NCBI GenBank assembly: GCA_900552415.1
Contig: USAD01000040.1
Span: 1-13,818 of the forward strand
Length of the DNA stretch: 13,818 bases
Direction: 5' to 3'
From: an uncultured Parabacteroides sp.
GTDB taxonomy: Bacteria; Bacteroidota; Bacteroidia; Bacteroidales; Tannerellaceae
Notes under the pieces: model-generated
Database searches by the model: none
What the model saw: only the letters and a program-made list of their open reading frames with translations
What the model was told of the DNA's origin: nothing
Made by a program: the position numbers and the translations under genes
In this document: positions 1 through 7,471 of the stretch, one piece after another
Layout of the letters: each line of letters starts with the position of its first letter
How positions within the stretch are numbered: position 1 is the stretch's first letter

Positions 1-2
1 CG

Positions 3-425
3 GTGCTTCGCGATTTCATTCAGGTCTGTTCGCCCTATGAGTACATCGAGATCAAGCACAAATATGACCTGCTGGAGGAAATGGCCCAGACCATGACCGA
101 CCCGGAGAATGTGGATATCAATGCCTTCCTGACGCTGGATCTGGAAATGCACGCCATCTGGTTTTGCAGCATGAACAAATGGTACATCTGGCAGAACCTG
201 ACAAAGCCGCAGCCGGATTATTCCCGCTTTACCCGTCTGGATGTGGTGCGGGCCAACAATGTGCCGGATGTGCTGAGCGAGCACCGGGAAATTTTGCGGG
301 TGATCCGGGAAAAAGACCTGGATGCCATTGAACCGCTGATCCGGCGGCACCTGTACGGCGGCCTGCGCCGCATGGGCACCCAGCTGTACGCAGAAAAGTA
401 CAGACCTTATTTTACCGGCATCTGA
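3..425 (+). CDS. GntR-family (FadR/FCD) transcriptional regulator, 3' part
   Basis: This is the C-terminal ligand-binding part of a FadR-subfamily GntR repressor; the frame is open to the window edge, so the N-terminal winged-helix DNA-binding domain lies upstream. The GTG at position 3 is not a credible start. The visible ~140 residues are all helical FCD domain. Counting from position 3, D46 and H50 (D-x3-H), H94 (in SEHREIL) and H116 (in RRHL) sit where the FCD domain normally places its metal/ligand ligands. Such proteins bind small organic acids or sugar acids and control nearby catabolic genes; the target cannot be named because the upstream neighbours are missing. The gene ends eight bases before a strong hairpin terminator. 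The family call is good; the effector is unknown. Confidence 0.85.
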   Translation: MLRDFIQVCSPYEYIEIKHKYDLLEEMAQTMTDPENVDINAFLTLDLEMHAIWFCSMNKWYIWQNLTKPQPDYSRFTRLDVVRANNVPDVLSEHREILRVIREKDLDAIEPLIRRHLYGGLRRMGTQLYAEKYRPYFTGI

Positions 426-433
426 ACCAATGA

Positions 434-488
434 AAAACAGGCGCATCCGCCAGCCTTTCGGCCTTTGGATGCGCCTGTTTTGTTTTTT
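434..488. terminator. Bidirectional rho-independent terminator between convergent genes
   Basis: A perfect 15-base stem pairs 434-448 with 467-481 (core AGGCGCATCC / GGATGCGCCT), flanked by A5 on the left and a T-rich run (to 488) on the right. It can therefore end transcription from both the GntR gene (plus) and the DUF1846 gene (minus, stop at 496-498). Confidence 0.92.
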
Positions 489-495
489 GTATAAT

Positions 496-1989
496 TTACT
501 GCTTGTGGTACTTGCGGTCCTCTTCCTCGTAAACAGGGTCACAGGTCAGGTACATTCCCAGCCGGTTCAGGGTGCTGGTATCCACACCCGAAAGCAGCAC
601 GGTGGAGTGCACATCGCAGCCCTTGAGGTTGGGCAGCTGATGCATGGCCGCTGCAGCCTGCTCGTTGGAAGCAGCCGAGCTGGAAAGCGCGATCAGGATC
701 TCGTCGGTGTGCAGGCGGGGATTCTTGCCGCCCAGATAGTTGGTCTTGAGGGTCTGGATGGGCTCAATGGAAGCCGCACTCACAAGGTCGGTCTCCTGCG
801 GGATGCCGGCCAGCACCTTGAGAGCATTCATCAGAGCAGATGCTGCTGCACCCAGCAGCGGACCGGTCTTGCCGGTAACAACGGTGCCGTCCGGCAGCTC
901 AATGGCGGCAGCAGGGGCCCCGCCGGTGCTCTCGCTGCGGGCATGAGCCTGCTTTTCCACTTCGCGCTGGCCCACGGTCAGGTCGGCCTGATTCATCAGC
1001 AGTTCCAGCTTGTAGCGCTCGGTCTCCTTGACCGTGCCGGTGATCTTCTGCTCACACAGGCACTTGAAGTAACGGCGCAGGATCTCCTTGCGGGATGCTT
1101 CGCGGCAGACTGCATCGTCCACGATGCAGTTGCCTGCCATGTTGACGCCCATATCCGTGGGGCTCTTGTAGGGGCTCTTGCCCGCGATGAGCTCGAACAT
1201 GGCGTTCACCACCGGGAAGATCTCAATGTCGCGGTTGTAGTTGACGGTGGTCACGCCGTAGGCTTCCAGATGGAACGGGTCGATCATGTTCACATCGTTC
1301 AGGTCGGCGGTGGCGGCCTCGTAGGCCAGATTCACCGGGTGCTTGAGGGGAATGTTCCAGATGGGGAAGGTCTCGAACTTGGCGTAACCGGCCTTCACGC
1401 CCCGCTTGTACTCGTGGTACAGCTGGGACAGGCAGGTGGCCATCTTACCGCTGCCGGGGCCAGGGGCCGTGATGACCACCAGCGGGCGCTCGGTCTCAAT
1501 GTAGTCGTTGCGGCCATAGCCCTCGTCGCTCACGATGTGGGCCACGTCGTTGGGGTAACCGGCGATCTTATAGTGGCGGAAGGTGCGGATACCCAGATCG
1601 TTGAGGCGCTTTTCAAAGGCCTCCACCTCCGGGGCAGCGGTGTACTTGGTCACACACACGCTGCCCACATACAGGCCCACACCCTGGAAGGCGTCGATCA
1701 GGCGCAGCACATCCAGATCGTAGGTGATGCCGTAATCGCCGCGGATCTTGCTGCTCACAATGTCCTCGGCGCTGATGACGATGACGATCTCCGCCTGATC
1801 CTTCAGCTGCAGCAGCATCTGCAGCTTGCTGTCCGGCTGGAAGCCCGGCAGCACGCGGGAGGCATGATAGTCGTCGAACAGCTTGCCGCCGAACTCCAGA
1901 TACAGCTTGTTGTCAAACTTCTGGATGCGCTCGCGGATATGCTCGGACTGCATCGCAAGATATTTGTCGTTGTCAAATCCAATTTTCAT
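496..1989 (-). CDS. DUF1846 domain-containing protein
   Basis: A 497-residue protein of the DUF1846 family, common in Firmicutes and Actinobacteria, with no settled biochemical function. The start at 1989 gives MKIGFDNDKYL, the usual N-terminus and length (~500 aa) of the family. The frame stays open further upstream, but that part is non-coding: it contains the promoter at 2055-2083. An AG-rich ribosome site (AGGAAAAGGAAA) lies just upstream of the chosen ATG. Around residues 175-182 is a glycine-rich PGPGSGK loop followed by M-A-T, resembling a phosphate-binding loop but not matching the strict Walker A spacing. The protein looks cytosolic, with no signal peptide or membrane segment. It converges on the GntR gene and diverges from the acetyltransferase gene, so it appears monocistronic. 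A nucleotide-binding role is inference only. Confidence 0.92.
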   Translation of the reverse strand: MKIGFDNDKYLAMQSEHIRERIQKFDNKLYLEFGGKLFDDYHASRVLPGFQPDSKLQMLLQLKDQAEIVIVISAEDIVSSKIRGDYGITYDLDVLRLIDAFQGVGLYVGSVCVTKYTAAPEVEAFEKRLNDLGIRTFRHYKIAGYPNDVAHIVSDEGYGRNDYIETERPLVVITAPGPGSGKMATCLSQLYHEYKRGVKAGYAKFETFPIWNIPLKHPVNLAYEAATADLNDVNMIDPFHLEAYGVTTVNYNRDIEIFPVVNAMFELIAGKSPYKSPTDMGVNMAGNCIVDDAVCREASRKEILRRYFKCLCEQKITGTVKETERYKLELLMNQADLTVGQREVEKQAHARSESTGGAPAAAIELPDGTVVTGKTGPLLGAAASALMNALKVLAGIPQETDLVSAASIEPIQTLKTNYLGGKNPRLHTDEILIALSSSAASNEQAAAAMHQLPNLKGCDVHSTVLLSGVDTSTLNRLGMYLTCDPVYEEEDRKYHKQ

Positions 1990-2054
1990 TGTTCGTTTCC
2001 TTTTCCTCATCGCTGGGCCGGCACACCGCACCGGCATTTTTCCATAACAGGCAT

Positions 2055-2083
2055 AGTATACCACACTCAAAAAGCAGGTGCAA
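2055..2083 (-). promoter_or_regulatory. Sigma-70-type promoter of the DUF1846 gene
   Basis: Read on the minus strand: -35 TTGCAC (2083-2078), a 17-base spacer and -10 TATACT (2060-2055). Spacing is ideal and the start codon is about 65 bases downstream. This also argues against the longer upstream extension of the DUF1846 frame. Confidence 0.75.
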
Positions 2084-2167
2084 TGCAAAACACACAGCAG
2101 AGCAGTTTTTCCGGCAAATGCAGTGGTTTGGCAGGCTGTGTGCCGCAGATTTTTGTGAAAATGGTTC

Positions 2168-2197
2168 TTGCCCGGTTTTATACGGCGGGTGTATAAT
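2168..2197 (+). promoter_or_regulatory. Sigma-70-type promoter of the GNAT/Eis-like gene
   Basis: -35 TTGCCC (2168-2173), an 18-base spacer, and a consensus -10 TATAAT (2192-2197). The initiation site would be near 2204, giving a ~40-base leader before the ATG at 2244. It is back-to-back with the DUF1846 promoter, about 85 bases away. Confidence 0.75.
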
Positions 2198-2243
2198 AGA
2201 ATTGTTCGGCAACCAGTCACCCGCCAGAGAGAGGAAGTTTTGC

Positions 2244-3452
2244 ATGAATCCTGCCGAAAATTATACATATCGTTATCTGGAGACCGATGATCTGGACCAG
2301 TACAACGCCCTTTTGCGCTATACCTTTCAGGTCACGGAAGATGAGCTCACCGCCACCGGATGGAAGGACGACGAGATCAAGCAGTCCAAGTTCCCCGTGC
2401 TGGAGCGCGCGGACGTGCTGGGCTGCTTTGACGGAGAAAACCTTGTCTCTCAGTTCGCGGTCTACCCGCTGAAGATGAACATCTATGACGCCGTTTACCA
2501 TGTGGGCTTTGTGACCAGTGTGTGCACCTACCCGGAGTACACCGGCAACGGCATCATGAAGCGGCTCATGATCCAGGGCCTGACCCAGATGCACAAGGAG
2601 GGCAAGAGCTTTGCCCTGCTCTACCCCTACTCCATCCCGCTGTACCACCACCTGGGGTGGGAGATCATCTCCAACAAGATCTCCTACAACATCAAGGACC
2701 GGCAGATCCCCACCAAGGTGTCGGCCCCCGGTTATGTGCGGCGCGTCGCCTGGGACAACACCGAGTTCCACGAGCTGCACTCCCATTTTGCCTCCATCAC
2801 CCACGGGTGCCTGTTCCGCAACGCACTGGCCTGGGAGGAGTACTGGCGCTGGGACGAGGATGACACCAATGTCGCCGTCTATTATAATGTAAAGGACAAA
2901 CCCTGCGGCTACATGGTGTACCTGATCAAGAACGACATCATGCACATCAAAGAAATGATCTACCTGAACCGCGAGGCACAGAAGGGCCTGTGGGAGTACA
3001 TCCACGCCCACGACTCCATGATCGACGAAGTGCACGGCAACACCTACTTCAGCGAACCCATCGCCTTTGAGATAGACGACGGCGACATCAAGGAGACCAT
3101 CCGCCCCTATGCCATGGGCCGCATCGTGGATGTGGCCAGCTTCCTGGAAGATTACCCCTGTGACCCGGACGGCGGCGAGCTGTGCATTGATCTGGAGATC
3201 GAGGACGACCTGCTGCCCTGGAACGACCACACCTTCCGCATCCGGTTTGCGGACGGCGGCTGCACCCTGACCGATGCCCCCGCCGAATACCACCTGAAAA
3301 TGGGCATCGGCACCCTTTCCACCCTGCTGTTGGGCTACAAGACCGCCGAACGTCTGTTCGAGCTGGAGCGCATCGAGGGCCGGGAGGATGCCGTGGAGCG
3401 GCTGGACGATGTGCTGTTCCACAAGATCCCTTATATTTCGGACTATATCTGA
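2244..3452 (+). CDS. Eis-like GNAT N-acetyltransferase with C-terminal SCP2-like domain
   Basis: A 402-residue cytosolic acetyltransferase of the Eis-like GNAT class, which transfers acetyl from acetyl-CoA to amines. The start at 2244 is set by GAGAGGAAG seven bases upstream and by a TATAAT promoter. The open frame extends back to 1989, but that part is non-coding. The N-terminal GNAT domain covers roughly residues 5-150. Its acetyl-CoA pyrophosphate loop is YTGNGIMKRLM (T100-G101-N102-G103), preceded by the core strand VTSVCTYPEY. A second GNAT-like segment follows. The last ~110 residues (from about DGGELCIDLEI) resemble the sterol-carrier-like SCP2 domain that ends Eis proteins. About 400 aa is normal for Eis. 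Some relatives acetylate aminoglycosides or proteins; the substrate here cannot be inferred. Confidence 0.9.
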   Translation: MNPAENYTYRYLETDDLDQYNALLRYTFQVTEDELTATGWKDDEIKQSKFPVLERADVLGCFDGENLVSQFAVYPLKMNIYDAVYHVGFVTSVCTYPEYTGNGIMKRLMIQGLTQMHKEGKSFALLYPYSIPLYHHLGWEIISNKISYNIKDRQIPTKVSAPGYVRRVAWDNTEFHELHSHFASITHGCLFRNALAWEEYWRWDEDDTNVAVYYNVKDKPCGYMVYLIKNDIMHIKEMIYLNREAQKGLWEYIHAHDSMIDEVHGNTYFSEPIAFEIDDGDIKETIRPYAMGRIVDVASFLEDYPCDPDGGELCIDLEIEDDLLPWNDHTFRIRFADGGCTLTDAPAEYHLKMGIGTLSTLLLGYKTAERLFELERIEGREDAVERLDDVLFHKIPYISDYI

Positions 3453-3464
3453 TGCGGTTTCCGG

Positions 3465-3497
3465 AGAGCGGGGGCGTTTTCCCCGCTCTTCTTTTTT
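3465..3497 (+). terminator. Rho-independent terminator after the acetyltransferase gene
   Basis: A 9-base stem AGAGCGGGG (3465-3473) pairs with CCCCGCTCT (3481-3489) around a 7-base loop. TTCTTTTTT follows. It lies 12 bases after the stop codon. Confidence 0.92.
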
Positions 3498-3501
3498 GCT
3501 C

Positions 3502-3530
3502 TTGTGCGCCGGGCACGCGCATGTTAGAAT
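3502..3530 (+). promoter_or_regulatory. Sigma-70-type promoter of the thrE operon
   Basis: -35 TTGTGC (3502-3507), a 17-base spacer, -10 TAGAAT (3525-3530). It lies directly behind the preceding terminator and 33 bases before the thrE1 start, making the exporter operon an independent unit. Confidence 0.75.
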
Positions 3531-3563
3531 AAGACGATATTATTTTTTCAAGGAGGCCGGGCA

Positions 3564-4355
3564 ATGAAGGGCAGAGAGGCTTATCCCGACGAAGAACTGC
3601 GCCGCCGCATCATGGACTTTATCATGGCGGCCGGGCAGACTCTGTTGGAGAACGGTGCGGAAGTGTTCCGGGTGGAGCAGACCATGGAGATCATGGCACG
3701 CTCCTTCCACCTGCGGGAATTCCATGTTTATGTACTGACCAACGGCATTTTTGCCAGCGCCGGCACCGCAGAGATCAGCGAAGTGCGCAACGTGCCGGTG
3801 CGCACCACCCATCTGGGCCGGGTGGCGGCGGTGAACGCCCTTTCCCGCGAGATCGCCGAGACCAATATGTCGCTGGGGGAGGCCGAATACCGTCTGGCGG
3901 CCGCCCAGCGCATCCCCTTCCCCAAGGACTGGGTGCAGCTGGTCAGCGGCATGGGCGGCGCGTTCAGCTTTGCCATGATCTTTGGCGGTGATCTGCGCAG
4001 CGCCATCGCTGCCGCCGTGGCCGGTCTGGCGGCCAGCGGCTACCTGCTGCTGTGCGGGCGGTACAGCCTGCCCGGCGGCTTCCAGAAGATCACCACCGCG
4101 TCCCTCATCACACTGGTGTGCATCCTGCTGTGTCAGGCGCTGCATACCTCGGCCAGCCATGCCATCATCGGTGCGCTGATGATCCTGACCCCCGGCATCG
4201 CCTTCACCATGGGCATCCGCGACTTCGTGCACGGCGACTACCTGTCCGGCACCATCCGCATGATCGACGCGCTGCTCATCGCCGCCAGCATCGCCATTGG
4301 CACCGGCCTTGTGCTGAGCCTGTATTCTCTGCTCACGGGGGTGGTGGTCGCATGA
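3564..4355 (+). CDS. Threonine/serine exporter family protein, large (ThrE N-domain, PF06738-like) subunit
   Basis: A 263-residue inner-membrane protein, the larger half of a split ThrE-type exporter that pumps threonine/serine (or, in some relatives, other small acids) out of the cell. The start is fixed by AAGGAGG (3551-3557). The first ~125 residues are soluble and carry the family signature NGAEVFRV (30-37). The rest holds about five membrane helices, ending in the conserved loop LTPG (T209-P210-G211) and IRD (218-220) followed by GDYLSG. The next gene starts inside its stop (ATGA overlap), the arrangement of two-component ThrE/YjjP-YjjB exporters in which both proteins are needed. The family call is secure; the substrate is inferred from homology. 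Confidence 0.9.
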   Translation: MKGREAYPDEELRRRIMDFIMAAGQTLLENGAEVFRVEQTMEIMARSFHLREFHVYVLTNGIFASAGTAEISEVRNVPVRTTHLGRVAAVNALSREIAETNMSLGEAEYRLAAAQRIPFPKDWVQLVSGMGGAFSFAMIFGGDLRSAIAAAVAGLAASGYLLLCGRYSLPGGFQKITTASLITLVCILLCQALHTSASHAIIGALMILTPGIAFTMGIRDFVHGDYLSGTIRMIDALLIAASIAIGTGLVLSLYSLLTGVVVA

Positions 4356-4960
4356 TTTCTCTCACCAATTCCCAGATCGGGGAGCTGATGGGCCAGTTCC
4401 TGCTGGCCGGCACCGGCACCCTGAGCTTTGCCATCCTGTTCGCCTGCCCCCGCCGGAGCCTGCCCACCTGTGCGCTGGTGGGTGCCATGGGCTGGTTCGT
4501 GTATGAGCTGTGCGTCATGCTGGGGCTGGACACCGCTGCGGCCAGCCTGCTGGCGGTGATTCCCCTCACCATCCTCACCCGCATGTTCGCCATCCTGCAA
4601 AAGACCCCGGTGACCGTGTTCCTGCTCTCCGGCATCTTCCCGCTGGTGCCGGGTGCAGGCATCTACTACACGGCCTACTATTTCATTCAGGGCGACAACG
4701 CACTGGCGCTGTCCAACGGCATCAGCACCTTCAAGGTCGCAGTGGCACTGGCCGTGGGCATCTCGCTGGCCATCATCAAGGCCCCTATCGTCATCCAGAC
4801 GGTGATCATCGGGCTGGTGACCTTCGCTTTCGCCGCCTTCGGGGTCTTCTTCGGCAACCGGGTTGGGGGCCGGATCAACCTGAAACTCGATTTGATCGGC
4901 GGTATTATCCTGATCGGGATCGGCACGAGGATCCTGATCGAGCATCTTTTCTTCAGTTAA
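4352..4960 (+). CDS. Chimeric ORF: ThrE small subunit (PF12821-like) joined in frame to the C-terminus of MntP
   Basis: A 202-residue ORF starting at the ATGA overlap with thrE1. Residues 1 to ~137 are a typical ThrE2/YjjB-like membrane subunit: TLSFAILF, CALVGAMGWFVYE, then GIFPLVPGAGIYYTAYYFIQ and STFKVAVALAVGI. A normal ThrE2 ends ~10-20 residues after that point. Instead the frame continues as ISLAIIKAPIVIQTVIIG, FGVFFGNRVG and DLIGGIILIGIGTRIL. That is the last third of MntP, the putative Mn(II) efflux pump, whose conserved segment ATSIDALAVGIS normally precedes it. The two families share ALAVGI, exactly where the ORF switches. Codon use and neighbours also switch from Firmicute to Bacteroidales type. 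I read this as an assembly chimera, not a working protein; a real fusion is the less likely alternative. Confidence 0.8.
   Translation: MISLTNSQIGELMGQFLLAGTGTLSFAILFACPRRSLPTCALVGAMGWFVYELCVMLGLDTAAASLLAVIPLTILTRMFAILQKTPVTVFLLSGIFPLVPGAGIYYTAYYFIQGDNALALSNGISTFKVAVALAVGISLAIIKAPIVIQTVIIGLVTFAFAAFGVFFGNRVGGRINLKLDLIGGIILIGIGTRILIEHLFFS
4745..4771. other. Inferred chimera junction (Firmicute to Bacteroidales DNA)
   Basis: The bases GCACTGGCCGTGGGCATC (4745-4762) encode ALAVGI, which fits both the ThrE2 sequence on the left and the MntP sequence on the right. Everything upstream has clostridial features and everything downstream Bacteroidales features. The exact base cannot be fixed because the overlap is shared. 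No transposon end, integrase, tRNA or direct repeat marks the site. Confidence 0.75.
4763..4960 (+). pseudogene. mntP: mntP 3' fragment (putative manganese efflux pump MntP, last ~65 residues)
   Basis: MntP is a ~190-residue inner-membrane protein of six helices that exports Mn(II). Only its last two helices are here: SLAIIKAPIVIQTVIIGLV and DLIGGIILIGIGTRILIEH, separated by a GN-R-G-R loop. The upstream two thirds, including the catalytic acidic helices, are absent because the left side is ThrE2. It probably belongs to an intact gene in the Bacteroidales source genome, directly upstream of apbE (17-base gap). The fragment assignment rests on the C-terminal signature and on the ALAVGIS motif at the join. 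Confidence 0.75.
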
Positions 4961-4977
4961 TCTTTTGTTGGCTGTTT

Positions 4978-6021
4978 ATGCGCGCTTCTTTTCTTATTAA
5001 ATGTGTCTTGCTGATTGTCGGGGGGTACTCCCTGGCCGCCTGCTCGGGCGGAAAACGTTATTATGAGTCGGTCGGCTCCATCTTCCATACCCGTTATTCG
5101 ATCAAATACGAGGCCGATGAGGCGAAAGACAGCCTCATCCTCGCGGAGTTGGAGCGGTTCGATCTTTCCCTCAATCCATTTAATCCGAATTCGGTTATCG
5201 CGAAAGTCAATCGAAACGAGCCGGTGGAGGTTGATCCCTGGTTTCGCGAGGTTTTCTTGAGGGCGATGGAGGTCTCGGCCGTATCGGAAGGCGCTTACGA
5301 CATCACTTGCGCTCCGCTCGTCAACCTTTGGGGGTTTGGCTTCAGCCGGATGGATAGCGTGACGCCTGCCGTGATCGACAGCCTTCGCTCGTTTGTCGGT
5401 TATCAAAAGGTCCGGTTGGTCGGCAACCGGGTCGAGAAGGAGGATCCGCGGGTCCAGCTTAACTGCTCATCGATCGCGAAGGGCTATGCGTGCGACGTGA
5501 TCGCCCAACTGCTCGAGCGTGAGGGCGTCCGGAACTACATGATAGAGATTGGCGGCGAGGTGACGCTCCGTGGTGTCAATCCCGCGGGGCAAGGCTGGCG
5601 TGTAGGAATCAATAAGCCCAACCCAGATACGACCGGCATCGCCCGTGATAACGGAATTGAGGAGGTCGTTCAGCTCAACCGGAAGGGCGGCATCGCTACT
5701 TCGGGCGATTACAGGAATTTCTACATCAAGGATGGCAAGAAATACGCGCATACGATCAATCCCCTGACCGGCTATCCGGCGGGTCAAAATATCTTGAGCG
5801 CGACAATCGTGGCCGATGATTGCATGACCGCCGACGCCTATGCCACCACCTTTATGGTCGTCGGCCTTGATCGGGCAAGGGAAATCGCCCGCCAGGTCGG
5901 CACGATCGACTATTTCATCATCTATTCCGACAGTCTGGGCCACCAGCGAGTGGCCTATTCCGAGGGCATGACGCGCTACCTGCCCAACCGACAGGCCTTG
6001 TCGATCCTAGAGAACCCCTAG
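4978..6021 (+). CDS. apbE: FAD:protein FMN transferase, lipoprotein form (ApbE)
   Basis: A 347-residue flavin transferase that uses FAD to attach FMN covalently to threonine in target proteins such as RnfG/NqrC on the outer face of the inner membrane. The start at 4978 begins a lipoprotein signal: a hydrophobic stretch, then lipobox LAAC with the acylated cysteine at C22. The frame is open further upstream, but that is antiframe of the mntP/thrE region. ApbE motifs in order: YDITCAPLVNLWGFG from residue 107, SSIAKGYACD (164-173), EIGGEV (~190-195), HTINPLTGYP from H258, and the Mg(II) site CMTADAYATT with D286 and T290 in the usual D-x3-T spacing. All key residues are present and the length is normal. 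It follows mntP by 17 bases, probably co-transcribed in the source genome. Confidence 0.93.
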   Translation: MRASFLIKCVLLIVGGYSLAACSGGKRYYESVGSIFHTRYSIKYEADEAKDSLILAELERFDLSLNPFNPNSVIAKVNRNEPVEVDPWFREVFLRAMEVSAVSEGAYDITCAPLVNLWGFGFSRMDSVTPAVIDSLRSFVGYQKVRLVGNRVEKEDPRVQLNCSSIAKGYACDVIAQLLEREGVRNYMIEIGGEVTLRGVNPAGQGWRVGINKPNPDTTGIARDNGIEEVVQLNRKGGIATSGDYRNFYIKDGKKYAHTINPLTGYPAGQNILSATIVADDCMTADAYATTFMVVGLDRAREIARQVGTIDYFIIYSDSLGHQRVAYSEGMTRYLPNRQALSILENP

Positions 6022-6185
6022 AAAGTCGCCTTTGGACCCCCTTTTGGGGCATGGAAAACCTCTTTTTCCCTAAAGAGACTATATTTTCTAGTTTATTAAC
6101 TATGATAATTAGTTTATGTGCGGGCTTTATTGTTCTTTTGTTCCATCAAATCGATACCGAAAACATTTAATATACGATAGAGCTT

Positions 6186-7457
6186 ATGGGTGCCTTCCTG
6201 GTTTACATACTTAAATCATCCGCTTGCGTGGCGTTGTTCTTCCTGTTTTACAAATTGCTGCTGAGCGGGACCACCTTCCATCGGCTGAACAGGGTCACGT
6301 TGTTGGGCCTGCTCCTGTTGTCGGCTATCTTGCCGTTGGTCCATTTCACGTGGGAAGAGGGGCCTATCGCCGAGTCGGCACGTCCGGTGAATGAGGCGAT
6401 CCTCTTTTGGGCGGCCCAGGTCGAATCGGCTGCCGACATTGAGCGGGAGAAGCCCTTCCCCTGGCCCTCGATTGGCGCGACTCTCTACTTGGCAGGCCTG
6501 GCTGCTTTGGCCGTTTATGGCCTTATTATCGGTTTTTCCCTTCGCCGGGCGATTGGTCGCGAGGAGGCACGCCGGTTCCATGGCATACGCCTGGTCTTCA
6601 CCTCACGAGCGGTGGAGCCTTTCAGCTGGTTGCGCACGGTCGTGATCAACCGCGAAGACTTTGAGCGTGAGGGAAAGGCGGTCCTGGCGCACGAGATGGC
6701 CCATGTCCGTTTCGGGCATTCGGCGGATACCCTTTTCGTAACCCTTTTTTGCCTGGCGCAATGGTTCAACCCGGCTATCTGGCTCTTGCGGCGCGAGCTC
6801 CGCGAGATCCATGAGTTCGAGGCGGATGCCGCCGTATTGGGCGTGGGGGTCAATCCGCGTGATTATCAACTGCGATTAATAAGAAAAGCTGTCGGCTCAA
6901 GGCGCTTCACTTCCATGGCCAACAGCTTTAATAACAATTCACTTAAAAAGCGAATAGCTATGATGTTAAAAAGAAAATCAAATCCCTGGGGACGGTTAAG
7001 GTATCTATCTATCCTTCCGTTGGCCGCGATAGCCGTGGCGGCCTTTGCCCATCCCACGATCGCCCGCGAGCTCGAGGCGATTTCAAGTAGCGAATTTATG
7101 GAATTAATTCCGGATGGGAAACAAGTTATCCATGAAAAAGCGATTTCTCATGTCATCGCCAAGGATTCTGCCCTGGCGCGAGTTACCGAGCGTGCTAGCC
7201 AGGTTAGAGATAGTATCTCCCTGATTGTGGCACGATACCAACCGGAGATTAATCGTACGGTTCAAGAGGCGATAGCTTCCGCGAATATAGCGGATAGTAT
7301 CTCTTTCATCATGGAGCAATATCGTCCGGAGTTCGAGCGTCTCCAAAAAGAGATGGAGGCCCGCCAGCCGGAGTTTGAGCGTCTCCAAAAGGAGATGGAG
7401 GCTCTTCAGCCAGAGTTTGAGCGTCTCCAAGAGGAATTTTCAATGTCTTTTGAATAG
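6186..7457 (+). CDS. M56 family (BlaR1-type) membrane metallopeptidase with repetitive coiled-coil tail
   Basis: A 423-residue membrane zinc peptidase of the BlaR1/MecR1 class. Helices lie at roughly residues 3-27, 33-53, 97-120 and 273-291, with a further hydrophobic stretch around 183-200. The catalytic site is HEMAH (169-173), with the downstream glutamate/aspartate motif EFEAD (210-214). SFNNNSLKKRIAMML before the last helix is typical of Bacteroidota members. After that helix a ~130-residue tail, predicted periplasmic, carries no recognisable sensor or TonB domain. It contains helix-forming units spaced by 14 or 28 residues: DSIS at 342 and 370, and PE-x2-R units at 353, 381, 395 and 409. 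BlaR1 proteins normally work with a BlaI/MecI repressor encoded just upstream. None is here: apbE lies 164 bases upstream and I see no clear promoter in that gap. Peptidase activity is likely; signal and target are unknown. Confidence 0.88.
   Translation: MGAFLVYILKSSACVALFFLFYKLLLSGTTFHRLNRVTLLGLLLLSAILPLVHFTWEEGPIAESARPVNEAILFWAAQVESAADIEREKPFPWPSIGATLYLAGLAALAVYGLIIGFSLRRAIGREEARRFHGIRLVFTSRAVEPFSWLRTVVINREDFEREGKAVLAHEMAHVRFGHSADTLFVTLFCLAQWFNPAIWLLRRELREIHEFEADAAVLGVGVNPRDYQLRLIRKAVGSRRFTSMANSFNNNSLKKRIAMMLKRKSNPWGRLRYLSILPLAAIAVAAFAHPTIARELEAISSSEFMELIPDGKQVIHEKAISHVIAKDSALARVTERASQVRDSISLIVARYQPEINRTVQEAIASANIADSISFIMEQYRPEFERLQKEMEARQPEFERLQKEMEALQPEFERLQEEFSMSFE
7326..7439 (+). repeat. 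In-gene tandem repeat, 42-base unit (PEFERLQKEMEARQ)
   Basis: Two full copies (7326-7367, 7368-7409) and a partial third (7410-7439) of a 42-base unit encode PEFERLQKEME plus two or three variable residues. An older 84-base (2 x 42) duplication precedes it, visible as GATAGTATCTC at 7209 and 7293. The encoded segment is a charged amphipathic helix, so copy number should change only tail length. Confidence 0.88.
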
Positions 7458-7471
7458 GAGAGTATGTATTC

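Noticed and set aside
430..2196. Long plus-strand ORF (588 codons) opposite DUF1846
   Set aside because: It is an antisense shadow of GC-rich coding DNA. It has no ribosome site, low-complexity composition and no family signature, and it crosses the terminator and both promoters of the real gene.
2217..3422. Minus-strand ORF (401 codons) opposite the acetyltransferase gene
   Set aside because: It is an antisense shadow rich in V/G/D/H from GC-rich third positions; the plus strand encodes a clear GNAT protein with promoter, ribosome site and terminator.
4052..4351. Upstream extension of the thrE2 frame inside thrE1
   Set aside because: The translation there is arginine/histidine/proline-rich out-of-frame sequence. 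The ATG at 4352 (ATGA overlap) begins the real ThrE2 N-terminus.
6037..6049. CCCC-CTTTT-GGGG as a terminator after apbE
   Set aside because: The stem is only four or five pairs and is followed by a mixed sequence, which is too weak to call.
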